From contig CAJTUD010000042.1 in NCBI GenBank assembly GCA_910579725.1, positions 18,222 through 24,188 on the forward strand: a stretch of 5,967 nucleotides of DNA, written 5' to 3'. The translations under genes and the position numbers were made by a program. Below, piece by piece: positions 1 to 4,417 of this stretch (the stretch's first letter is position 1; each line of letters begins with the position of its first letter). The notes below the pieces were generated by a model that made no database searches, was not told the DNA's origin, and worked only from the letters and a program-made list of their open reading frames with translations. Origin of the DNA: an uncultured Oscillospiraceae bacterium (GTDB lineage: Bacteria > Bacillota > Clostridia > Oscillospirales > Oscillospiraceae).

Positions 1-129
1 CGCCAGAGGAAAGGAGGACGGGGAGCCAAAAAAAGCCGTCCCCCGCGCTCGGCCCGGCAGCTCCTCACCACAGCGCGGAAGTGGCTCGACGCCATCGCAG
101 AGCGAGAGGAGGACGACGAGGACTACTGA
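1..129 (+). CDS. 3' end of an unidentified gene (partial, 42 residues)
   Basis: Frame 1 is open from the left edge to a TGA at 127-129 and encodes 42 residues. It is rich in Lys/Arg at first (KGGRGAKKSRPPR), then has a helix-like segment (ARQLLTTARKWLDAIAERE) and an acidic tail EEDDEDY. G/C dominates the third codon positions in this frame, while the overlapping frame 2 is low-complexity here, so frame 1 is the likelier coding frame. The start and main domains lie outside the window, so the family cannot be named. A basic-then-acidic C-terminus just upstream of an ArdC-like gene would fit a mobilisation protein of a conjugative element, for example a PcfB/DUF3801-type accessory protein, but that is a guess from context. 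Confidence 0.55.
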   Translation, partial: RQRKGGRGAKKSRPPRSARQLLTTARKWLDAIAEREEDDEDY

Positions 130-142
130 CACCCCCGCCAAG

Positions 143-265
143 GTGGGGGACATTCCCACGGTCAAAGGGCGGCTGGCCGCTCTGCGGGCCGCGTCCGAGG
201 GGATGAAGGAACCGGGCAAGGCCCCGCAGCGGCAGGCCCCCAAGCGCCCGCCCCAAACACGATAA
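143..265 (+). CDS. Possible small ORF, or out-of-frame continuation of the upstream gene
   Basis: Frame 2 is open to a TAA at 263-265. From about 130 onward it takes over the strong third-position G/C bias that frame 1 shows before its stop. The only start after the upstream stop that gives a sizeable product is GTG at 143, yielding 40 residues with a helix-like VKGRLAALRAASEG segment and a Pro/Lys/Arg/Gln-rich tail ending PKRPPQTR. No Shine-Dalgarno sequence sits at the right distance before 143; the nearest, AGGAGG at 107-112, is about 30 nt upstream. The stretch may be a weakly initiated small gene. It may equally be the original C-terminus of the upstream gene, displaced by a frameshift or sequencing error near 110-140. 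I do not recognise a family. Confidence 0.3.
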   Translation: MGDIPTVKGRLAALRAASEGMKEPGKAPQRQAPKRPPQTR

Positions 266-282
266 AATGGAGGTAATTTTTT

Positions 283-1152
283 ATGGCAAATCTGGAACAG
301 ATCGTCTCCCAAAAGGCCGAGAATGACACCCGCTGGAAGGCACAGCAGCAGTCGGAACGGGAAAACACCGTCGCCTTGCAGGACGCGGGCATTATGCAGA
401 TCACCAGCAGCCCGGAGGCATACGCCCGCTACCTGGATATGCAGGGGGACAACCCGGCGTACAGTGTGGGCAACATCGCCCTGGTCATGGTGGCGCTGCC
501 CCAGGCCACCGTGTTCGGCACCCGTGACCGCTGGCGGGCCCTGAACCGCTCCGTTATGGGCGAGGAAATGAACAACGGCGTGAAAATCTTCGCCAGAGGC
601 CCCATGGGGCGGGGGTATGTTCTGGCCGACGCCTATGATGTGAGCCAGACCCAGGGCCGGGATCTGAAACGCCCCGTTTTGAAGGAGGGAAGCAAGGGCA
701 TGGAGACCGCGCTGACTACGGTACTCAACTACGCCGTGGCTCCCGTGGTCATTGACAAGGAGCTGCCCGTTCCCGCCTACTATGACCCCGGCAGCATAGA
801 GCTGGCCATCAATCCCGATTTCCCCGACCATGAGGCGTTCGCCGCTATTGCCGCAGAGGTGGCGCAGTCCCGTTTCCACGCCAAGGGCGCGACCCCCGGC
901 TACAACCGGGCTGAATGTGAACTGGACGCCCAGAGCGTGTCCTACATCCTTTGCCGCAGGTTCGGGATCGAGCGGCCTATGCCGGAGACGGAACGCCTGC
1001 CGGAACTGTATGACGGCTGGGAAACCGAGGACCGCAGGCACGCACTGGACACCATTCAGGACATGAGCAAAAAAATAGGCCGCTCTATTGACAAAAATCT
1101 GGAGGTGGACAAACAGCGGACCCGGACCCCGCCCCGCCGTCCCGGAAGGTAG
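283..1152 (+). CDS. ArdC-like antirestriction / ssDNA-binding protein with a degenerate zincin-like domain
   Basis: 289 residues. The ATG at 283 follows GGAGG (269-273) by 9 nt. Residues about 45-125 resemble the ArdC N-terminal fold: a helix with YARYLDMQG, then NPAYSVGNIALVMVALPQAT, a TRDRWRALNR segment, GVKIFARGP, and a strand ending AYDVSQTQG, which matches the usual ArdC 'vFDvsQT' signature. Residues about 183-230 look like the metallopeptidase-like half (FAAIAAEVAQ, then CELDAQSVSYILCRRFGIE). However, the position where HExxH is expected reads AEVAQ (191-195), so both histidines are gone. The later ELDAES-type motif reads ELDAQS (213-218). Peptidase activity is therefore unlikely. The last 35 or so residues are a basic, Arg/Pro-rich tail. 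ArdC proteins act in the cytoplasm and are carried by plasmids and conjugative elements, where they protect incoming DNA from restriction. That role is inferred from family and context. A structured non-coding region follows directly. Confidence 0.72.
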   Translation: MANLEQIVSQKAENDTRWKAQQQSERENTVALQDAGIMQITSSPEAYARYLDMQGDNPAYSVGNIALVMVALPQATVFGTRDRWRALNRSVMGEEMNNGVKIFARGPMGRGYVLADAYDVSQTQGRDLKRPVLKEGSKGMETALTTVLNYAVAPVVIDKELPVPAYYDPGSIELAINPDFPDHEAFAAIAAEVAQSRFHAKGATPGYNRAECELDAQSVSYILCRRFGIERPMPETERLPELYDGWETEDRRHALDTIQDMSKKIGRSIDKNLEVDKQRTRTPPRRPGR

Positions 1153-1162
1153 AGCCGGAATA

Positions 1163-1323
1163 GGGGTGTTTTTCCCCTTTGAGAGACTAATCCGCCGCTC
1201 GTCCCCCGTCAAGGCCGGACGATTGCTGGCGCAATCGCCCGCGAGCCGGCCAGTCTGCGGACTGGCCGGACCTTGACAGGGGCCGTTCGCCGGATTTTTT
1301 AGTCACCAAGGGGAAAACACCCC
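1163..1323. repeat. 161-nt imperfect inverted repeat with two inner hairpins (branched structure)
   Basis: Starting 10 nt after the ArdC-like stop, the outer arms match closely. GGGGTGTTTTTCCCCTT (1163-1179) pairs with AAGGGGAAAACACCCC (1308-1323) with one bulged T. Complementarity then continues imperfectly inward: GACTAATCCG near 1185-1194 pairs with CGGATT...AGTC at 1291-1304, and GTCAAGG (1208-1214) pairs with CCTTGAC (1271-1277). Inside are two perfect hairpins. CGATTGC (1220-1226) pairs with GCAATCG (1231-1237). CCGGCCAGTC (1246-1255) pairs with GACTGGCCGG (1260-1269) across a 4-nt loop. The whole can fold into a three-way-junction-like form as RNA or extrude as DNA. It could be a structured RNA or 3' UTR element, a MITE-like insertion, or a site used by the host element. 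No coding role is seen. Confidence 0.75.
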
Positions 1324-1347
1324 AAAAGCCGCTTGTCAGCGGCTTTT
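1324..1347 (+). terminator. Rho-independent terminator after the ArdC-like gene
   Basis: AAAAGCCGCT (1324-1333) and AGCGGCTTTT (1338-1347) form a perfect 10-bp stem with a 4-nt loop. The GC core GCCGCT/AGCGGC is followed by TTTT. The A-run on the 5' side means it could also work on the opposite strand. It starts directly at the end of the large inverted repeat and separates the ArdC-like gene from the surface-protein cluster. Confidence 0.75.
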
Positions 1348-1360
1348 GCTATCCTGGAGA

Positions 1361-1425
1361 GCTGGCGGACCTGACGGGATCGCCAGCAGCCCTTCCAGCG
1401 CCCCGCCGCAAGCCGTCGGCGGGGC
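1361..1425. other. Two further GC-rich hairpins in the intergenic region
   Basis: GCTGGCG (1361-1367) pairs with CGCCAGC (1381-1387) across 13 nt. GCCCCGCCG (1400-1408) pairs with CGGCGGGGC (1417-1425) across 8 nt, a perfect 9-bp stem. Neither has a T-run, so they are not typical terminators. They lie between the terminator and the first palindrome copy and could belong to the leader of the downstream gene. No convincing -10/-35 pair was found between 1348 and 1493. Confidence 0.5.
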
Positions 1426-1435
1426 GGCAAGCCCG

Positions 1436-1464
1436 GAAATGCGGCTCAATTTGAGACGCATTTC
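1436..1464. repeat. Recurrent palindrome, copy 1
   Basis: GAAATGCGGCTCAA (1436-1449), a central T, then TTGAGACGCATTTC (1451-1464). The two 14-nt arms pair with a single mismatch at G1444. The palindrome ends 29 nt before the start codon at 1494 and only 16 nt before the ribosome binding site, so it could act as an operator or as a hairpin in the leader of the gene at 1494. The flanks GCCCG before it and GACA after it are also found at copy 3. Confidence 0.85.
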
Positions 1465-1493
1465 GACATTACTTGAAATTGGAGGTTATCTGC

Positions 1494-2441
1494 ATGAAAC
1501 GCATCACACCCCTGCTGATGGCGGTGATTCTGGCCTGCGCCATGACCTGCCCGGCCTTGGCCGCGGAGGCGCCGGAGGGGACCGCCCCCGTCCGGCCCGC
1601 CGCCCTGTACCCCACGGAGATCGTGGAAACCGAGACGGGCAGCGGCCGCCGTCTGGAGAAAGTCTATCTGCTCACCGCAGCCGACAATCCGGCCAATATC
1701 CCCACCGCTGATTTTGAGCGGGAGGGATACCGCTATACCCTGCTGGACGTGACCCGGCAGGACTACACCGAGAGCGAGACCAGAGAACACACCGAGACCG
1801 TCACCCTGGACAGCGGCACCAAGGATATGGACAAGATCATGCCCCAGCTCGCGGCCACACGGGAAGTCACCACCGAGGACGGCTTCACCGGCATCCTGAC
1901 ACTGGACACCACCAGTATTACCGTGGAGGCTGCGGGCTATGGCTCCTCATCCCGCACCGTTACCGCTACCCGGTCCTATCCCAGCCTGTCCGACGCCGAC
2001 TCCTCCCTGATCCCCAAGACTATTACGGACGGCGGGCGGACACTGACCCTGGCGGACGTTCAATGGCTGGAGGCCGGGGAGTTTTACAACGCCACCGCCA
2101 GCTACACTGGCACCGCTACCAGTAAATATGCCACCGGCTATGTTATCACCGCCGAATATGCCGGGGAGGTGGTCAAGACCATCAGCGGCGAGATGATCTA
2201 TACGGCGGTGTTCAGCGGCACCCCCATCAATGCCCCCGTCCAGACCGAACCGGGAGCAGAGGATAACAGTACGGAGACCCAGCCGCCGGAGCCGGCAGAA
2301 CCCGGCAGCTCCAGCGGTATCGGCCTGAAATGGCTGCTGATCCTGCCCATCGGGGCGGGGGCGGCAGGGCTGGCCTTCCTGGGGAAGTTCCTGCTGAAAA
2401 AATACAAGGCTAAAAAAGAATGGAAGGAGTACACCACATGA
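1494..2441 (+). CDS. Secreted surface protein with C-terminal membrane anchor, family not named
   Basis: 315 residues. I chose ATG 1494 because GGAGG (1481-1485) lies 8 nt upstream and a good signal peptide begins there. An in-frame TTG at 1473 lies upstream of that site. Residues 1-24 are a signal peptide (MKRI, hydrophobic core, ALAAEA cleavage region). The mature part is Thr/Glu/Ser-rich and beta-like. It seems to hold two related units: GYRYTLLDVTRQD (about 79-91) and GRTLTLADVQWLE (about 183-195), each preceded by an IP(T/K) stretch and followed by Thr/Tyr-rich strands. A Pro/Glu/Thr-rich stalk (about 244-272) leads to a transmembrane helix (about 276-301) and a basic tail KKYKAKKEWKEYTT. 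There is no LPxTG motif, so it is membrane-held rather than sortase-anchored. The stop overlaps the sortase start (ATGA at 2438-2441), so the two are probably translationally coupled and may work together. Function unknown. Confidence 0.85.
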   Translation: MKRITPLLMAVILACAMTCPALAAEAPEGTAPVRPAALYPTEIVETETGSGRRLEKVYLLTAADNPANIPTADFEREGYRYTLLDVTRQDYTESETREHTETVTLDSGTKDMDKIMPQLAATREVTTEDGFTGILTLDTTSITVEAAGYGSSSRTVTATRSYPSLSDADSSLIPKTITDGGRTLTLADVQWLEAGEFYNATASYTGTATSKYATGYVITAEYAGEVVKTISGEMIYTAVFSGTPINAPVQTEPGAEDNSTETQPPEPAEPGSSSGIGLKWLLILPIGAGAAGLAFLGKFLLKKYKAKKEWKEYTT

Positions 2442-3253
2442 AGAAATGGAAAACCACACTGTTGTCCACCGCCCTGCTGCTGGCTCTGGCTGTGACCCCG
2501 GCCCATGCGCTGGAATATACCTTTGACGGCCCTCCCACCGGGGATTTTGGGACGCCCACCAGCACGGAGGACATCATCCAGACCGGGGCGGAACCCGCCA
2601 ACAAGGACAGGAGCAAGAGCAGCGCCCTCATTCCTCCCGGTTTTGGGACACCCACCAGCTACTTGCCCAACTCCGGGGAGTACCTGACCCCGAACCTCGC
2701 GGCCGACGGCCCCCTGAGCGGAAACTACACCCTCACCGTGACGGGCGGCACGGGCGGCGGCGCACCGGCCCTTCCCGGCGCGGTTGACACCTTCGCGCCC
2801 AGCAGTCCGGCGTATCCCACCACCAGCGGCCCCGTCACCGCCTTTACCGATGTGACCGCCGACCTCTATTACAGCAACGGCAGTTTGGGGACATTGGAGA
2901 TCCCGTCCATTGGCCTGTTGGTCAAGATCATGCAGGGGACGGACAGCGCCGCGCTGAAAAAGGGCGCGGGCCACTTCACCAACACCAGCATCTGGAACGG
3001 CAACGTGGCCCTGGCCGGGCACAACCGGGGGGTAAACAACCATTTTGGCAAAATCCATACACTTGACACGGGCAACACCATCACCCTCACCACGGCCCTG
3101 GGAACCCGCACTTATTCCGTTACCAGTGTGGCAAAGGTTGACGTGATGGACAACACCATGCTGGAGGCCACCAGCGACAACTGCATCACCCTTTTTACTT
3201 GTGTGATGAATGAGAGCGAGTACCGCTGGTGTGTCCGGGGGGTGGAAATTTAA
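2438..3253 (+). CDS. Sortase (class D-like) with long low-complexity N-terminal linker
   Basis: 271 residues. ATG 2438 is chosen over an in-frame ATG at 2420 because AAGGAG (2424-2429) is 8 nt upstream and a signal peptide starts there. Sortases are extracellular cysteine transpeptidases that join LPxTG-like sorting signals to peptidoglycan or pilin lysines. The catalytic core (about 150-271) has LEIPSIGL, then the His motif ALAGHNRG (His195), the Cys motif TLFTC (Cys255), and an Arg candidate in EYRWCVRG (Arg263). The protein ends only 8 residues after Arg263. The segment GHFTNTSIWNGNVALAGHNRG resembles class C/D/E sortases. Residues 1-24 are a signal peptide ending AHA. No second membrane helix is visible, so either the signal peptide stays uncleaved as an anchor or the enzyme is released. 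Residues 25-140 are Gly/Pro/Ser/Thr-rich, repeat FGTPTS twice and contain LPNSG (76-80). The likely substrate is the adhesin at 4418 or another protein of the element; this is inferred. Confidence 0.88.
   Translation: MKKWKTTLLSTALLLALAVTPAHALEYTFDGPPTGDFGTPTSTEDIIQTGAEPANKDRSKSSALIPPGFGTPTSYLPNSGEYLTPNLAADGPLSGNYTLTVTGGTGGGAPALPGAVDTFAPSSPAYPTTSGPVTAFTDVTADLYYSNGSLGTLEIPSIGLLVKIMQGTDSAALKKGAGHFTNTSIWNGNVALAGHNRGVNNHFGKIHTLDTGNTITLTTALGTRTYSVTSVAKVDVMDNTMLEATSDNCITLFTCVMNESEYRWCVRGVEI
2545..2659 (+). repeat. In-frame 19-nt direct repeat inside the sortase linker
   Basis: TTTTGGGACGCCCACCAGC at 2545-2563 recurs at 2641-2659 with one change (ACA for ACG). The offset is 96 nt, or 32 codons, so both copies encode FGTPTS in frame. 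This suggests a small internal duplication in the linker or conservation of a short functional motif. Confidence 0.7.
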
Positions 3254-3257
3254 CGAA

Positions 3258-3284
3258 AAATGCGTCTCAGTTCGAGACGCATTT
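3258..3284. repeat. Recurrent palindrome, copy 2
   Basis: AAATGCGTCTC (3258-3268) and GAGACGCATTT (3274-3284) are perfect 11-bp arms around AGTTC. The copy begins 4 nt after the sortase stop and ends 21 nt before the -35 box of the CAP gene promoter. Its centre differs from copies 1 and 3, while the arms are conserved. As RNA it could act as a 3' end for the sortase transcript, but there is no T-run beyond ATTTC. Confidence 0.85.
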
Positions 3285-3305
3285 CCCGACGTGATATTGC
3301 ATTTT

Positions 3306-3334
3306 TAGACAAATTCCCTTGAATGTAGTATAAT
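3306..3334 (+). promoter_or_regulatory. Sigma-A-type promoter for the CAP-domain gene
   Basis: TAGACA (3306-3311, one mismatch to TTGACA) is followed by exactly 17 nt and a perfect TATAAT (3329-3334), in a local AT-rich stretch that stands out from the GC-rich surroundings. Transcription would start near 3341, giving a leader of about 43 nt before ATG 3384. This is the best promoter in the window. Confidence 0.85.
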
Positions 3335-3383
3335 AATTGTAGGAAAACCAACCTAAAAACTACATTACAGGAGGAAAACGACC

Positions 3384-4166
3384 ATGAAAAAAGCAGGATT
3401 GACCGCGCGGCTCACCGCCGCCATTCTGGCCCTCTCCCTACTCCCTGTCCCTGCCCTGGCCGCCGCGCCCCCGGCAAGTGCTGTCCGGGTAAGCAGCTAT
3501 AAAGGCAATACCCTGGCAGTTGGAGAGCGAAGCGGCCTTATCATCGGCCCCAGCGGGACGGAGTACACCGTTACCTCCAGCGACCCGGACACGGTGCTGG
3601 TGGAGCAGATCACAGGCTTTTGGGTGGCCGTAGCCAAGGCAGAGGGAACCGCTGAGATCACCGCCGCCAACCGTGCCGGAGAGAGCGGAACCCTGACGCT
3701 TACCGTTGGCTCCGGCACTTCCGCCGCTCCAACGGCTCCCGCCAACGACAACAGCGCAGGCCAGCCGGAAAATCTGGATGTGCGGCAGGAACTGATACGG
3801 CTTATCAATCAGACCCGCAAGGCCAACGGCGTATCGGAACTGATGGTAAACGAGGCCCTGATGAACGCAGCCCAGACTATTTCGGACAAGCGGTATTCCT
3901 GGCATCACTCCCAGGAGGAATGTGAAGCCGCACTCGCCAGCGGCTACCCTTACGGTTTTGGCGTAAATCTGACAGTATTCACCGGCGTCGCCACAGAGGA
4001 CGCCGCCCAGCACGCCCTGGAAAACTGGATCAATTCTCCCGGCCACTTTGAGACTATGCTAAAGCCGGCCTGCGACAGCATTGGCGTGGGCGTGACCGAA
4101 AGCGGCGGCGTGACTTACTGTTATATGTTCATCGGCCAGCCGAATACCCACAACCCCTACGAATAA
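3384..4166 (+). CDS. Secreted Ig-like (BIG2-type) plus CAP-domain protein
   Basis: 260 residues. ATG 3384 follows AGGAGG (3369-3374) by 9 nt. Residues 1-26 or so are a signal peptide (MKKAGLTARL, hydrophobic core, ALAAA). Residues about 34-108 look like a bacterial Ig-like domain of BIG2 type: VRVSSYKGNTLAVGE, then YTVTSSDPDTVLV, AKAEGTAEITAAN and LTLTV. A Ser/Thr/Ala/Pro linker (109-130) leads to a CAP/SCP (YkwD-like) domain, about 134-252: RQELIRLINQTRKANGV, SWHHS (His174/175) and ENWINSPGHFETML (His221). The usual GEN motif reads GVN (Val194), so one expected cavity acidic residue is missing. Cys180, Cys230 and Cys246 could allow a disulfide. There is no membrane anchor or sorting signal, so it is probably released or wall-bound through the Ig domain. 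CAP proteins are extracellular with varied, often unknown, roles. It has its own promoter and terminator. Confidence 0.9.
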   Translation: MKKAGLTARLTAAILALSLLPVPALAAAPPASAVRVSSYKGNTLAVGERSGLIIGPSGTEYTVTSSDPDTVLVEQITGFWVAVAKAEGTAEITAANRAGESGTLTLTVGSGTSAAPTAPANDNSAGQPENLDVRQELIRLINQTRKANGVSELMVNEALMNAAQTISDKRYSWHHSQEECEAALASGYPYGFGVNLTVFTGVATEDAAQHALENWINSPGHFETMLKPACDSIGVGVTESGGVTYCYMFIGQPNTHNPYE

Positions 4167-4180
4167 CTGAATATGGACAC

Positions 4181-4218
4181 GGAAAGGCCGTTCAGCCCCA
4201 GGCTGGAGGGCCTTTTCC
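4181..4218 (+). terminator. Terminator-like hairpin after the CAP gene
   Basis: GGAAAGGCC (4181-4189) pairs with GGCCTTTTCC (4209-4218, one extra T), and an inner stem CAGCC (4193-4197) pairs with GGCTG (4201-4205). The hairpin begins 14 nt after the CAP stop. The T-run sits inside the stem rather than after it, so efficiency may be moderate. Confidence 0.6.
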
Positions 4219-4223
4219 CTGCC

Positions 4224-4254
4224 CGAAATGCGTCTCAAGTTGAGACGCATTTCG
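4224..4254. repeat. Recurrent palindrome, copy 3 (perfect)
   Basis: CGAAATGCGTCTCAA (4224-4238), a central G, then TTGAGACGCATTTCG (4240-4254). This is a perfect 15-bp inverted repeat and the best-preserved copy. It lies between the CAP gene's terminator hairpin and a second, stronger terminator at 4271. Confidence 0.9.
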
Positions 4255-4270
4255 ACACATTTCCCCATGA

Positions 4271-4298
4271 CCGTCCTGCCGCACAGGGCGGCGTTTTT
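4271..4298 (+). terminator. Strong Rho-independent terminator ahead of the adhesin gene
   Basis: CCGTCCTG (4271-4278) pairs with CAGGGCGG (4284-4291), 8 bp with one G-T wobble and a 5-nt loop, followed by CG and TTTTT (4294-4298). It may back up termination of the CAP transcript. It may instead act as an attenuator in the leader of the adhesin gene, since I see no good promoter between it and 4418. Confidence 0.75.
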
Positions 4299-4340
4299 AT
4301 ATCCCCGAAAAATGAGAACGGGAAAAGAACTTCCAATCAC

Positions 4341-4395
4341 GCATGAAAGGAGGATTTTCCCAACTTTTCAGGGGAGTTACAGTTTCCTTTCATGC
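4341..4395 (+). promoter_or_regulatory. Inverted repeat in the adhesin leader
   Basis: GCATGAAAGGA (4341-4351) and TCCTTTCATGC (4385-4395) form a perfect 11-bp stem around 33 nt. The loop can itself pair weakly (AACT 4362-4365 with AGTT 4375-4378). The left arm and its flank contain AAAGGAGG (4346-4353), a Shine-Dalgarno-like sequence with no start codon at a suitable distance. The true ribosome binding site of the adhesin, AGGAGG at 4408-4413, lies outside the stem. A regulatory leader is plausible but unproven. The rest of 4167-4417 holds the two terminator hairpins and palindrome copy 3, and no gene. Confidence 0.5.
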
Positions 4396-4417
4396 ACGAA
4401 CATGAACAGGAGGCTAT

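Noticed and set aside
1451..1479. TTGAGA-17 nt-TGAAAT as a promoter for the gene at 1494
   Set aside because: The implied start of transcription would fall after the ribosome binding site, and the -10 match is only 4 of 6.
1473..1493. Upstream TTG start for the membrane-anchored protein
   Set aside because: It precedes the GGAGG at 1481-1485 and would place extra residues before an otherwise good signal peptide; ATG 1494 fits both signals.
1527..1538. Possible lipobox (ILAC) in the membrane-anchored surface protein
   Set aside because: Leu at -2 does not fit the usual lipobox, the hydrophobic stretch before it is short, and a standard ALA-A cleavage region follows at residues 21-24.
2420..2437. 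Upstream ATG start for the sortase
   Set aside because: AAGGAG at 2424-2429 lies downstream of it and 8 nt before ATG 2438, which also begins the signal peptide.
2198..3058. 286-codon antisense ORF over the surface protein/sortase junction
   Set aside because: It is antisense to two well-supported genes, its composition is Gly/Ala/Arg-rich as expected for reverse frames of GC-rich genes, and it has no recognisable domain.
3438..4046. 202-codon antisense ORF over the CAP gene
   Set aside because: It mirrors a gene with signal peptide, Ig-like and CAP motifs and a strong promoter. It shows no ribosome binding site or family features of its own that I could see.
1436..4254. CRISPR array interpretation of the repeated palindrome
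   Set aside because: There are only three copies separated by whole genes of 1 to 2 kb, with no regular spacers.
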